From Spinacia oleracea (Eukaryota; Streptophyta; Magnoliopsida; Caryophyllales; Amaranthaceae), in the NCBI RefSeq assembly GCF_020520425.1, contig NC_079492.1:1922001-1986000 (forward strand): a DNA stretch of 64,000 nt, given 5' to 3'. Of this stretch, positions 9,930 to 21,497 are shown piece by piece (position 1 is the first letter of the stretch; each line of letters starts with the position of its first letter). Below the pieces are notes generated by a model. That model was not told the DNA's origin. It worked only from the letters and a program-made list of their open reading frames with translations, and ran no database searches. Position numbers and translations under genes: made by a program.

Positions 9930-11621
9930 TGATAAGTGCATTATTTAACATATATTTATTTCCTTATTTTAGTTATATAGCCGTTTTTAATAATTAGAAG
10001 TATATTTTTTCTTATTTTTAGATTTTATTGTTAAATTAGCCTAAATAGTACTTGTCTATGCTACAGGTAGTAATTGCTCGAGAAGAAAACCGAAGCCCAT
10101 TGGATTCAAACGAGACATTAACGGTTACAACTAATACAGGAAAGTGTAGAAGAGTCCAAGGTTGTCAAGTATAAGGCTACGTTAAAAGAAATTGTGAAGC
10201 ACAACCAAATCTCCACTCAAGTCATTGCACAGCCCATTAAACCCACACAATCAATACGTGGAATTAAGGGAAGAAACCCCACTACATTCCAAATTAAGTG
10301 GAGATAACCATCACCTAAATATTCAATACGTGGGTGGGTTTTGAATGACTTCTTCATACCAGTAGCAAGCTATTCGCCTTCCTTCTCGGCGCAACAACAA
10401 CAGAATCACACCATATTAATCTTTTACTTCCGATATTTCCGGTCAAGAAAATTAGGGTTTATCATATATAAATTTGCAGCTCAATCCCTCAAAAAGATAG
10501 ACAGAAGCATACGACACAAAGGAGATCGAACCATAAATTCGTGAGTTGAGGGGTTGCAATTGGGTTTTGAATTGGGTAATTAAGGAGAGAAGACAACCAT
10601 TAGAAGAAAGCTTAGTCTCGAATCTAAGGTCGAACAAGAGCAACAACGAGTCGCGGGGTCGAAGCCAAGTTCGTTCGGGTGTTCTTGAGCAAATTCATGA
10701 GTTCTTTTCTTACTCAATTACTCCAATTTCATACCTTTTTTGTATACTTGCTTATTTATTAGATTGCTTTGGTTGAGTTTTCAGTATGAAATATTGATTG
10801 GGATTTTATAATCTGTTTGAGTTTTATTCGATTTTAATTATTATTTGGGTTTTCTTATTTATTCATTGTCAAGATTACATTCGTATGTTTTGGTTGTTAT
10901 CTTTCATTATGTACGATTGTTTTTTATTGCTAATTATATGATTTGGGTTAGTTTAGATCGTATAATGAGTAGCACTTAATTTATATTGGAGCCTGCGATT
11001 ATGGTTATAGTATAGATTATGAGTAAACTCAATCTAATTAGTCTAAGTATTTATGTGATTAGATTAATTAGGACTAATTAGGGCTCCTAGTTTATAATGC
11101 TGTCATTTTCTAAATTATACAAGTTGCGATCATATTTGTGTAAGTTAGAGTGGTTTAGAGTCAATTTGGCTTAGTTCATAATTGACTACGATTTAAGGGA
11201 GTACAGGGAGTCTTTGTTACTTAAGTCTCTACAATTAGTCTAATGGATTATGTTGGTTAATTTCTCACGATTGGTTATATTAGTTATTATAGAACTCAAT
11301 CTGGTGAAAGTCATGAAAATTGGATGGGTCGATTTGTGTTGTCAGTCTTGTATATAATAGTAGTACTAGTAGTATTAAATGTTTATCCAATGTGTGTCTT
11401 GGTTAGTATGATCTCAAAATCCCCATTTTTTATGTAAATAGGTAAATAGATGTATATAGTTTAGGTAAATAATGTTCAATTTAGTTCAATTGGCTAAGCT
11501 TTGAGGTTTAGTAGTTAATGAGTCTCCTCGTGGGATCGACTATTTCTTACCCTTTTTACTACTTGTTAATATTTTTGAAGGTGATAGGTTTTTAATTTAA
11601 TACGGTAAACGACACGTATCA
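9930..11621. mobile_element. Solo LTR-like element, TSD CCTAA
   Basis: 1,692 bp beginning TGATAAGTGCAT and ending GACACGTATCA, flanked by CCTAA at 9925-9929 and 11622-11626. The outer TG..CA and 5-bp duplication are what an LTR leaves. The 3' part (CTCCTCGTGGGATCGACT, then a pyrimidine-rich stretch) looks like the end of a Ty3/Gypsy LTR. I see no gag, pol or internal primer site, so a solo LTR fits best; a small non-autonomous LTR element is an alternative. It interrupts the F-box-associated gene near its 3' end. Confidence 0.75.
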
Positions 11622-11855
11622 CCTAACCCTATTAAGATTTCCGATTCATCCTCGGAATAAGCACACAGCGATGGCGGATAGTATTTATATAAGGTTGACG
11701 AAGTCCGTTCACGTTTCAATTCAGTTTCTAAAGCTTGTTTGAGTGAGAGACGATGAATCAATTTAAACCATGATCGATTCTTCTTGTTCAAAACCCATAC
11801 GGTCATTGTATACTCCTTAATTCCAAGAAACTTAATGACAGGCTCATATTCAAAC
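11622..11855 (-). pseudogene. F-box-associated gene remnant, piece 3 of 4
   Basis: Minus-strand frame with EYEPVIKFLGIKEYTMTVWV, NRSWFKLIHRLSL and CAYSEDESEILIGLG, the typical kelch-like/FBA segment of plant F-box proteins. It joins in frame to piece 2 (..KLDCVF) across the composite element when one copy of the CAAAC duplication is removed, and to the last piece across the solo LTR. The apparent stop at 11597 belongs to the inserted LTR. Confidence 0.8.
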
Positions 11856-13268
11856 TGAAGGAAATAATGCCCTTGGTCCAAGTATGCATTCTATGTTAAG
11901 TCTAATAAATGCGGTTCAGTATTAATTAACAAGTTAATAATTCAGTGAGATCAAGTGAGCTGAATGCCTAGCTAGAGGCCGCTTCAGTTCAAGTGGAATT
12001 AATGATATTAATCCACAGCTTACTCTTGACTGAACCCGTAGGGTCACACAAATAGTACGTAAACGGATCAAGTATTTAATAGCATTAAATACTCCATCTA
12101 TGAATATTCGGAACCGACGGATCTTGGTTTCAGTGGGAGCTAAGATCGTCACAGGCAAGGAATGAATACTCCGGAAACGATGATATTGCCGGAAACGAAA
12201 ATATGGATCGTATCGGAAATATAAATATTCTCCAAGTCGTAGATGTTGCCGGAAACGGAAACATGGTACGTGTCGGAAAATATTATCGGAAATGGAAATA
12301 TTGCCAGAATCGGAAATATTGCCGGAAACGGAAATATTGTCAGAATCGAAAATATTACCGGAATCGGAAAATAATTCCGGAAACGGAAATATTAAATATT
12401 TGTTCGAAACGGAAATTAATTCCGGAATCGGAAATATTAAATATTGTTCGTATCGGAAATGAATTCCGGAATCGGAAAATTTAATCGGAAGCGCATCGTA
12501 CGAATAAGCATCGGACGAGGCCTGCCGGACGAGGCCCAGCACGAAGTCAGGCCATCGCCCAGCAAGCCAAGCGCGCCGCACAAACAGCAACGCCAGGCCC
12601 AGCGCAAGGCCAGGCCCAGCAGGCTGCGCGCAGCGCGCAGCGCGCACAGCGCGCACAGCACGCGCAGCGCGCAGCGCGCGCGGGCGCTGAGTGGGCTGCT
12701 GCTCGCGCGCACGCATGGGGCCCATCGTGGCTGCCGTGCGTGTGTGTGCAAGTGTTTGTGTTCGTGCACGTTTCCTAAAACATGCAGAGTTCGGTTAATG
12801 ATTAAATTCCTAATTCTATTTGATAAATTAATTAAATTAGAGTTCTTGTAGGATTCTAGGTTTAATTAATTTGTATCTGAATAGGATTTCGATTCCCTTT
12901 CCATACCGCTATAAATATGAGGCTAGGGCTCACAATTTATAACACAAGTTTCAAAGTATTCAAAGTGAGTTTTTGAGAGAAAAATTCAGTCACACATTTG
13001 CCTATAAAGTGCCGAAAATAATAGTACCTTAAGGGCGATTCTAGTTGGTCAATCTTAAGGCGGATCCGGACGTGCTGTGGACTATCTACGGAGGGACGAC
13101 ACTTGGAGTCCTAAAGACTTGTTCTTGTTCGGTTCGGGCGCAGCTAGGGAAGGCACGCAACAAAGAGTATGCATCTAATCTATGCTAAATGATTATGTGT
13201 AAATAATATGTTTTCCTGGGTTTATGGGTTTTTCCGCATGATTTATGAATATGTATCATAACCTAACA
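11856..13268 (+). repeat. 5' LTR of the composite element
   Basis: 1,413 bp, TGAAGGAAATAATG to ATCATAACCTAACA. It contains a stretch (12180-12500) built of degenerate CGGAAACGGAAATATT units, a GC-rich alternating GCGCGCAGC stretch (12610-12690), and a TATA box CTATAAATATG near 12909, likely the element promoter. Matches both LTRs of cop-C in inverse orientation. Confidence 0.9.
12910..12917 (+). promoter_or_regulatory. TATA box within the 5' LTR
   Basis: TATAAATA in the context CCGCTATAAATATGAGGC, about 350 bp before the LTR end. Position and sequence suit the U3/R promoter of an LTR retrotransposon. Inferred, not demonstrated. Confidence 0.55.
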
Positions 13269-13269
13269 G

Positions 13270-13285
13270 TGGTATCACGAGCCCC
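13270..13285 (+). other. Primer binding site
   Basis: One base after the 5' LTR comes TGGTATCACGAGCCCC, close to the TGGTATCAGAGC site complementary to initiator-methionine tRNA used by Copia elements, with one extra C. The same sequence follows the LTRs of cop-B and cop-C. Confidence 0.75.
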
Positions 13286-14045
13286 TTATTATTTTCATAA
13301 TCTAAATTGCATGAACATGGTTAAATATTACAAATTTGCAAGAATTAAAAGGGGTGATTAATTTTCGTAATTGTTAATTAATTGCAAATTGCGTTTATTT
13401 AATTATACGTACGCAGTTTTTCGGCAGTTTCTTCGTTACTCATCCGAATTGAGTGATTTTTGTGTCAATTCCGCATGTAAAAGGCATTCTAAAATTTTGA
13501 CAAAAATAATTTTTTTCTGCCGAACCCAGAATTCTCAAATTCGAAGCCTAACTATGACTTTTCGAAGGTTTTAGTTTTTCGAATGCAAAATTTCGTAAAT
13601 TTAAGATGTTAAATTAAATATTTGCGATTCTTGTTGATAAATCTTGAATTTTTGATTGACCTACTGCATATGTTTAACAAGTTTGAATGCCTAATCTTGT
13701 TAATTATGCAATCTAATTTGTAATTATGATTAATTTGTTGAAAATTAGAATAATTTAGAATTAATTTGATTTTCATAATTAATTGTAATTTAATTAGAAA
13801 CCTATGATTAAAAACCACCACAAAATTGTAAATTTACGATAAATTTTAAATTTTTATGACCTAGACTTGAATCCATAACAATCGGAAATCAATTGGATAA
13901 TAAATTTTCGATTTTTTCGCCCTAAAATTATGAAATTAATATTATTTATTAATTTGTCATTAATTTTAAATATAAATTTTAAATTTTTTATGCGATTCGT
14001 TCATATAACTTGCACGCACGAAGCAATGGACGCTTCGTGTTACCC

Positions 14046-14660
14046 TTAAGGGGTGTTGTATAATGCGGGCATGCGACGACGAGCAAGGGAGCTCGTCGCC
14101 CATGCGGCACGAATGCAATGAGCAAGGGCGTAGTGCACGAGCACAAGGCAGCAGCCCTGCCTTGTGTCGTGTGCCACGACCAAAGGACGAATGGGCATGG
14201 GCGTAGGGCGAGCCAAGGCAGTCGCGTGTGGGCAGCAAGCGAGCTGCGCCACAACGCGCGCTGCCTCGCACAAGAGCGCGCAGCCTCGCGCGCAGCAAGC
14301 GCAAGCTCGCGTGCCACGAGCGCTGCGCCTAGCATTGCTCGCGCGCACAGCGAGCGATGTCGCCCGCCCAGCGAGCGATGTCGCCCGCCCAGCGAGCGAT
14401 GTCGCCCGCCCAGCGAGCGATGTCGCGCGCCCAGCGAGGGATGGCTCGCGCGCCCAGCGAGCGATGTCGCGCGCGCACTGCGAGCGATAGCTCGCGTGCG
14501 ATGAGCGCTGGCGCGCGCAGCGAGCACCAATGCGTGCGGAGGCTTGCGATAGGGATGCAGCAGCTATGCGACGAGCGCATGGGCTGCGCGCGCATGGCCA
14601 GCAATGGCTGTGTGCGTGCGGCCCATGGGCGTGCAACGCGTAGGGTGTTTGCGTTACGAT
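14046..14660 (+). repeat. GC-rich island with 21-bp tandem repeats in the cop-A leader
   Basis: About 600 bp of strongly GC-rich DNA inside an AT-rich leader. At 14348-14495 it has a run of 21-bp units of the type CAGCGAGCGATGTCGCCCGC, perfect for about four units and then variant. Long open frames on both strands are low-complexity (Ala/Arg/Ser) and probably a by-product of GC content. The island recurs in cop-B (26140-26760) and cop-C (56830-57420), with different numbers and order of units. Confidence 0.8.
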
Positions 14661-16134
14661 TAGATCGTTTTGAATGTTTAATTTGAAAATTTCAGTTCAC
14701 GTAATTTTAATTAATTTTAAAATTAACAATTTAAATTATTTTCTTGGATTTTAATTTTGAATATTATAATTATAATAAATGTTATTTATTCTAATTATTT
14801 TACTAAAATTAAAATCATGAATTAATTTAAATGCGACTGAAATTAAATTAAACTTTTTGGATTCAATTATAAATTTATATGAGCTTTAAATTTTAATTAA
14901 ATTTGTATGTTTCCGGTTAGACTAGAAATACATTTTTATGTTTAAAATTGGTAAAGCATATGAATTTATTGGTTTAAGTGGGAGCGCTTTTTAGTCATAA
15001 ACTCTTGATTAGGACTACAAATCCTTAAGGTTAAAACAACTTGATTAGAATTAATAAGGACTGAATAATTGGTAGATTATTGGTGCCCTTGATTAATTGC
15101 TGCAAATGTTTACGTGATGCATAATGTGTTTTACTAACCAGCTATGTGGGCCATTCATGATAATGAATGGGTGAATGGTATATATTGTATATGTACTGTT
15201 TTGCAGGTTATGAAGTGACTAGTATGGCCCAAATAGGATAGAAAATATGGTCTGCGTACCATTAATTTGAATGTAATTGGTCTAAAGTACCAAAGTTATT
15301 TTTCAATTCAAATATGGTCTGCGAACCATCAAATAGTTGTAATTAGTTATAGCTTATCCTATTTGAAGAAAATGGTGCCTCCCACGGAGATTTTCAAGAC
15401 GGACTTTGAAGTCAAAGCTTCAAGATGAAGTCGGGCCATACTAGATCACAAATATCTTATGCATGTTTTAAGTTATTTATTGTTTTAAATATGTCTTAAA
15501 ATGCATGAGATCAAAAGCTTGATTATGTTGCATGATTAAGGATTTTAGTTCACTTAAAATCTAACCAACATAGTAAGAGTCTTAAGTTCCAAACTTAAAA
15601 ATTGAGTTAAAAGGTGCCATGCCAAAATATACACTTGCTTGGATATCCTTTACATCAATCTAGTAATAGTTTTCGCTCAGCGAGGTGTTACTTATTGGTC
15701 CTAAAGGGGCAAGGTACACAAATAATTGTGAGTACATGTTAGTTTTGGTGAAACTCAACGATATAAGTAAGGAGTCCTTTTATGTCGTGGCAAATTCGAT
15801 AGGTTTACCTAATAAGTTCTTAGACGTACCTATCAACCAAGAATAGTTTTTAGACTATTAGCAAAAGGCTTTTGCTTACCTAAGATGTTCTAGGATTAAG
15901 TCGACAAACTGTGCTTAGTTCTTCAATGATTTTAGGATCTTGGAATCATTTTATTCACACCTGCCGGAACACATAAATTGAATAAAATGCTTAATAAACA
16001 TTGAATTATGCATGTATGCTAGAATTTAAGTTTATTAAGAGAAACTGTGAATGGTTATTTATTTGTTTATTCTTTTCAATTGTAGTTTTTAATATGGCAA
16101 ACAACAATCAAAACATCATCATGGGTTCTAGCTT

Positions 16135-19100
16135 ATGGTCAAGCTGAACCTGACAAATTTTCTTGAATGGGAAGCTAAGCTAGTTGAAATAGTCAAACTC
16201 AATGGACTTGAGTATGTACTGTCACATCCCATGCCAAGCTACTATGCCAGAGACATGACCCCTGAGAGATTTTACGCCTGGGATGCGGATCTCAAAAAGG
16301 TTATGAGTCTCATGCTGAACAATATCCCTGATGATTGGGCTAGAAGGTTTGTAGCCTATGAACCTTTTACGCTCATCAAGAATCTGAGGGATATCTGTCG
16401 TGGAAGTACGGAGGACAGGGACCTGAACGTCCATGAGTTGATTGAATCAATGTCTGGTCTAAAGGTTAGTTCTCCCAACAGGTGTTATAGGATGGAGGTC
16501 CAAGAAACACATGTTCAGCTCCTTCGCACTAAACAAAGGGTAGGCGTCCCACTGAGGTTCCATGTGGATCTTATGTGTTCATATTTTGATCGCCTAAGTC
16601 TACTAGGAACACCAATAAGCGAAAGGATGGCAGTCTCTGTCTTGCTCAATTCACTACACAGTGGGTTTGGTCGCTTCAAGCAACTATACCTAAGTGAACC
16701 AAGAGAAGAAACAGTTGCAGAATTTATTCACCTTGTCAGAAAGGCTGAAATAGTACTGGACTGTGAAGCCAAAGATTTACTCAAGGCTAGAAAGAGACCA
16801 TTCAAGAAAGGTGGAAAGTCCAAGGGCAATGCTAAATCAAAGCAGGACAAGTCCACATCAAGCTGTCTTTATTGTGATGGAATAGGCCATTACAAAAGAG
16901 AATGTCCAAAGCTAAAGGAATATCAGAAGAACGGAACAGTCGTTCCATCTTCAGGTATTTTCGTTATAGACTGTATACTTGCTAATTCAACTTCTTGGGT
17001 ATTAGATACAGGTTGTGGCTCACACTTATGTTCCAATCCACAGGGACTAAGAAGAAGTAGAAAGTTAAGCAAGGGTGAAGTCGACCTACGAGTGGGAAAT
17101 GGAGCACGGATTGCTGCATTAGCTGTAGGAACTTACTATTTGTCGTTGCCCTCCGGGCTAGTTTTGGAACTGGAAGAATGTTTCCATGTTCCAAGTCTTA
17201 TTAAAAACATCATTTCAGTTTTTTGCTTAGATGCTAAGGGATTTTCCTTTATAATAAAAGACAATAGTTGTTCGTTTTATTTTAAAGAGATGTTTTATGG
17301 ATCTGCTAGATTAGTCAATGGACTTTATTTATTAGATCACGACAAACAAGTATATAACATAAATACCAAAAAGGCCAAAAAGGATGATTCAGATCTCACC
17401 TATCTGTGGCATTGTCGATTAGGCCATATAAACTTGAAACGCTTAGAAAGACTTCAAAGGGAAGGAATTCTAGAACCATTTGACTTAGAGGATTATGGTA
17501 AATGCGAATCATGTTTACTTGGCAAAATGACGAAGCAACCTTTCTCTAAAGTTGGAGAAAGAGCAAATGAACTATTGGGTTTAATCCATACAGATGTATG
17601 TGGACCAATGAGTACAAATGCTAGAGGTGGTTTCAGCTACTTTATCACTTTCACTGATGACTTCAGTAGGTATGGTTATGTCTACCTAATGAAGCATAAG
17701 TCTGAATCCTTTGACAAATTCAAGGAATTTCAGAGTGAAGTAGAGAATCAATTAGGCAAGAAGATTAAGGCACTGCGGTCTGATAGAGGCGGTGAATATC
17801 TGAGCTATGAATTTGATGACCATCTGAAAGAATGTGGAATTCTATCAGAATTGACTCCTCCTGGAACACCACAATGGAACGGTGTGTCAGAACGGAGGAA
17901 CAGAACCTTGCTAGACATGGTCAGGTCAATGATGGGTCAGGCCGAACTTCCATTAGAATTTTGGGGACATGCACTAAATACAGCTGCACTCACTATAAAT
18001 AGAGCTCCGTCTAAAGCTGTCGAAAAGACTCCATACGAATTATGGTTTGGAAAGCCTCCAAATGTGTCTTTTCTTAAGATTTGGGGATGTGAAGTATACG
18101 TCAAACAATTAATTTCAGACAAACTTCATCCAAAATCTGACAAATGTATCCTTGTGGGCTATCCAAAGGAAACAAAGGGGTATTACTTCTACAATACATC
18201 TGAGAACAAAGTGTTTGTTGCTCGAGATGGTGTCTTTTTGGAGAAGGATCACATTTCCAAAATGACAAGTGGGAGAAAAGTAGACCTCGAAGAAATTCGA
18301 GTCGAACAACAAACTCTAGAGAATGCTCAGGATGACATTCAGGATGAAACTCAGAGATCTTTAGAAGAATCTGGTGAGAATCATGGTCAATCTAGAAATG
18401 TTACCCCGCGTAGATCGCAAAGATATAGATCTCAACCGGAAAGGTACTTAGGTATTTTGACGAACGAGAGCTATGACGTTCTATTACTTGAAAGTGATGA
18501 ACCTGCGACTTACAAGCAAGCTATGACGAGCCCTAGCTCCAAGCAATGGCAAGAAGCCATGCAATCTGAATTAGACTCCATGTCTGAAAACCAAGTATGG
18601 GATTTGGTCGATTTGCCAGATGGCTACCAAGCCATTGGAAGCAAATGGGTTTTCAAACTGAAAAAGGACAAGGATGGGAAACTTGAAGTTTTCAAAGCTA
18701 GATTGGTTGCAAAAGGTTACAGGCAAGTCCACGGTGTGGATTACGATGAAACCTTTTCACCAGTTGCAATGCTAAAGTCTATTCGAATAATGTTAGCAAT
18801 CGCTGCATATTACGATTACGAAATATGGCAGATGGATGTCAAAACTGCTTTCTTAAACGGCGTTTTAACAGAAACTGTGTTTATGACACAGCCTGAAGGT
18901 TTTGAGGATCCAAAGAATGCTAAAAAGGTATGCAAGCTAAAGAAGTCAATCTACGGATTGAAGCAGGCATCCAGGAGCTGGAATATACGTTTTGATGAAG
19001 CAGTCAGTGACTTTGGTTTCATCAAGAACGCGGACGAATCTTGTGTATACAAGAAGGTCAGTGGGAGCAAAATTGCTTTCCTAGTATTATATGTCGACGA

Positions 19101-20079
19101 CATATTGCTTATCGGAAATGACATTCCTATGTTGAACTCTGTCAAGATTTGGCTTGGGAAATGTTTTTCGATGAAGGATCTAGGAGAAGCACAGTACATA
19201 TTGGGCATCAAGATTTACAGAGATAGATCTAAAAAGATGATTGGACTTAGTCAAAGCACTTATATCAATAAGGTGCTTGATAGGTTCAAGATGGCGGACT
19301 CCAAGCGAGGCTACCTACCCATGTCTCATGGAATGACTCTAAGCAAGACTCAGTGCCCAAAAACACTTGATGAGCGTAGACGACTGAATGGGATTCCATA
19401 TGCATCATTGATTGGTTCAATAATGTATGCTATGATATGTACACGCCCGGATGTTGCGTACGCACTCAGTGCTACGAGCAGATACCAGTCAGACCCAGGA
19501 GAGGCGCATTGGACTGCTGCCAAGAACATTCTGAAGTACCTGAAAAGGCACAAAGATGACTTCCTGGTCTATGGTGGAGATGATGAATTAATTGTTAAAG
19601 GCTATACGGACGCAAGTTTCCAAACCGACAAAGATGATTTCAGATCACAGTCTGGGTTTGTCTTCTGCCTCAACGGAGGAGCAGTAAGCTGGAAAAGTGC
19701 TAAGCAAAGCACCATTGCGGATTCTACAACTGAAGCGGAGTACATTGCTGCACATGAAGCAGCAAAGGAAGCTATATGGCTAAGGAAGTTCATAGGAGAA
19801 CTTGGTGTAGTCCCCTCCATTAAAGGACCAATAGCCCTGTATTGTGATAATAACGGAGCTATTGCACAGGCAAAAGAGCCTAGACACCACCAGAGAGTCA
19901 AGCATGTACTTCGTAGATTTCACCTTCTACGAGAGTTCGTTGAAAGAAAAGAAGTCGAGATAAGCAAAATTGGAACTGATGACAACATATCAGATCCATT
20001 AACTAAACCTCTGCCGCAGGCGAAGCACAACTCGCACACTGCAGCTATGGGAATCAAGCATATTGGAGAATGGCTTTGA
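16135..20079 (+). CDS. Copia gag-pol polyprotein, cop-A
   Basis: Uninterrupted 1,314-residue frame. Order: UBN2-like gag (about 1-230), zinc knuckle CLYCDGIGHYKREC (about 244-257), protease DTGCGSHLC (about 291), GAG-pre-integrase HCRLGH..CESCLLGK, integrase core with HTDVCGPM, RSDRGGEY and GVSERRNRTLL, reverse transcriptase with YVDDILLIGND (about 986), RNase H with DASFQTD and STTEAEYIAAHEA (about 1197). An upstream ATG at 16094 opens MANNNQNIIMGSSLW but hits a stop after 17 codons, which suggests a one-base loss near the true start; the frame is then used from 16135. Pol is nearly the same as in cop-B and cop-C, but the gag is different from theirs. Confidence 0.9.
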   Translation: MVKLNLTNFLEWEAKLVEIVKLNGLEYVLSHPMPSYYARDMTPERFYAWDADLKKVMSLMLNNIPDDWARRFVAYEPFTLIKNLRDICRGSTEDRDLNVHELIESMSGLKVSSPNRCYRMEVQETHVQLLRTKQRVGVPLRFHVDLMCSYFDRLSLLGTPISERMAVSVLLNSLHSGFGRFKQLYLSEPREETVAEFIHLVRKAEIVLDCEAKDLLKARKRPFKKGGKSKGNAKSKQDKSTSSCLYCDGIGHYKRECPKLKEYQKNGTVVPSSGIFVIDCILANSTSWVLDTGCGSHLCSNPQGLRRSRKLSKGEVDLRVGNGARIAALAVGTYYLSLPSGLVLELEECFHVPSLIKNIISVFCLDAKGFSFIIKDNSCSFYFKEMFYGSARLVNGLYLLDHDKQVYNINTKKAKKDDSDLTYLWHCRLGHINLKRLERLQREGILEPFDLEDYGKCESCLLGKMTKQPFSKVGERANELLGLIHTDVCGPMSTNARGGFSYFITFTDDFSRYGYVYLMKHKSESFDKFKEFQSEVENQLGKKIKALRSDRGGEYLSYEFDDHLKECGILSELTPPGTPQWNGVSERRNRTLLDMVRSMMGQAELPLEFWGHALNTAALTINRAPSKAVEKTPYELWFGKPPNVSFLKIWGCEVYVKQLISDKLHPKSDKCILVGYPKETKGYYFYNTSENKVFVARDGVFLEKDHISKMTSGRKVDLEEIRVEQQTLENAQDDIQDETQRSLEESGENHGQSRNVTPRRSQRYRSQPERYLGILTNESYDVLLLESDEPATYKQAMTSPSSKQWQEAMQSELDSMSENQVWDLVDLPDGYQAIGSKWVFKLKKDKDGKLEVFKARLVAKGYRQVHGVDYDETFSPVAMLKSIRIMLAIAAYYDYEIWQMDVKTAFLNGVLTETVFMTQPEGFEDPKNAKKVCKLKKSIYGLKQASRSWNIRFDEAVSDFGFIKNADESCVYKKVSGSKIAFLVLYVDDILLIGNDIPMLNSVKIWLGKCFSMKDLGEAQYILGIKIYRDRSKKMIGLSQSTYINKVLDRFKMADSKRGYLPMSHGMTLSKTQCPKTLDERRRLNGIPYASLIGSIMYAMICTRPDVAYALSATSRYQSDPGEAHWTAAKNILKYLKRHKDDFLVYGGDDELIVKGYTDASFQTDKDDFRSQSGFVFCLNGGAVSWKSAKQSTIADSTTEAEYIAAHEAAKEAIWLRKFIGELGVVPSIKGPIALYCDNNGAIAQAKEPRHHQRVKHVLRRFHLLREFVERKEVEISKIGTDDNISDPLTKPLPQAKHNSHTAAMGIKHIGEWL

Positions 20080-20929
20080 TGTCTCTGTTTAATGTTTTAA
20101 AGTTTTAGAGTTTAAATCTTTGTAAAACATTATTGGTTAATCATTCACAATAAATGAAAAGAATTTATTTTTCCATTTAATTTGTGGTTTATTAAATGAT
20201 GAGTCCCTTCAATTTGACGATATATTCAAGATAGACTGTCAGGACCAGTCCTGTGACTAAGAAATGTCTATCAAGTGAACTTGAATGTCAAAGGTTGAAA
20301 ATGGTCCCTAATCGGAGTTTTCTATAAAATTGGACGCATAGAAAACGTTAGACGATTAGAATGCAAGATGACTAGTAGTTCTGTTTCTTGAACTATGTGG
20401 ACATGGCAATGTCATAATCATTTGCATAGATACTTACTTTGGGAAGACTAGTATCGGACGAGACCTATGAAACTTTACTGTAAGAGATGAAAGTCTGTCA
20501 TAAGTAAATTTCATTAAATTATTAGACACTAAATCCTCAATACCTGAGTGATTTGAGATTACTTGTTTGAGAACTGGTTGCTTTGACGTTGACCAACCGT
20601 CGCACCGTAAAAGGAGGCTATAAAGGCAACGCTCAGGTAATCACCTATCAAACGAAGTCTAATCTCAAGATCGCAAGATTGGGATTGTCCTCCCATAAAT
20701 CGGGATGAGATGCTTAAAAGTTGTACAAGGCCACTCGGAGAGCTAGAAACTGTGAAATGCATGGCCGTGCTCGGATGAATCATAGGCTATGATTATCTGT
20801 TTATTTGATCAGTTGAACTCTGAAACCGAGGAACACCTCTGGACATAATAAGGATGACAACTCTTACCTTATGTTCAAGAGCAAGCATCGAGCGACAAAG
20901 GAATTAGGAAATGCACACTTGTCCCTAAG

Positions 20930-20943
20930 GACAAGTGGGAGAC
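20930..20943 (+). other. Polypurine tract
   Basis: GGACAAGTGGGAGAC-type purine-rich stretch immediately before the TGAAGG start of the 3' LTR. The same sequence lies before the 3' LTR of cop-C on the other strand. Expected site of plus-strand priming. Confidence 0.65.
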
Positions 20944-21497
20944 TGAAGGAAAAAATGCCCTTGGTCCAAGTATGCATTCTATGTTAAGTCTAATAAATGC
21001 GGTTCAGTATTAATTAACAAGTTAATAATTCAGTGAGATCAAGTGAGCTGAATGCCTAGCTAGAGGCCGCTTCAGTTCAAGTGGAATTAATGATATTAAT
21101 CCACAGCTTACTCTTGACTGAACCCGTAGGGTCACACAAATAGTACGTAAACGGATCAAGTATTTAATAGCATTAAATACTCCATCTATGAATATTCGGA
21201 ACCGACGGATCTTGGTTTCAGTGGGAGCTAAGATCGTCACAGGCAAGGAATGAATACTCCGGAAACGATGATATTGCCGGAAACGGAAATATGGATCGTA
21301 TCGGAAATATAAATATTATCCAAGTCGTAGATGTTGCCGGAAACGGAAACATGGTACGTGTCGGAAAATATTATCGGAAATGGAAATATTGCCAGAATCG
21401 GAAATATTGCCGGAAACGGAAATATGGATCGTATCGGAAATATAAATATTATCCAAGTCGTAGATGTTGCCGGAAACGGAAATATAAATATAAATAT
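20944..21497 (+). repeat. First part of the interrupted 3' LTR
   Basis: Matches the 5' LTR from its first base through about 12336 with about three substitutions. At 21424 the sequence jumps back and repeats ~65 bases already present at 21281-21346 (offset 133 bp). It then ends in TATAAATATAAATATTT and continues directly into antisense pol of cop-B, sharing TTT at the junction. Confidence 0.85.

Noticed and set aside
11934-12725. 263-residue minus-strand frame across the 5' LTR, and similar frames in other LTR copies
   Set aside because: It is made of the degenerate LTR array and GC-rich stretch, with no domain; a shadow of repeat sequence.
14348-14495. CRISPR-like array
   Set aside because: Units are directly tandem with no unique spacers, in a plant retrotransposon leader.
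14046-14636. Long open frames (up to ~196 residues) on both strands of the GC-rich leader islands
   Set aside because: Low-complexity Ala/Arg/Ser sequence present in all frames, with unit order varying between copies; open frames are expected from the GC-rich repeats, and no family is recognised.
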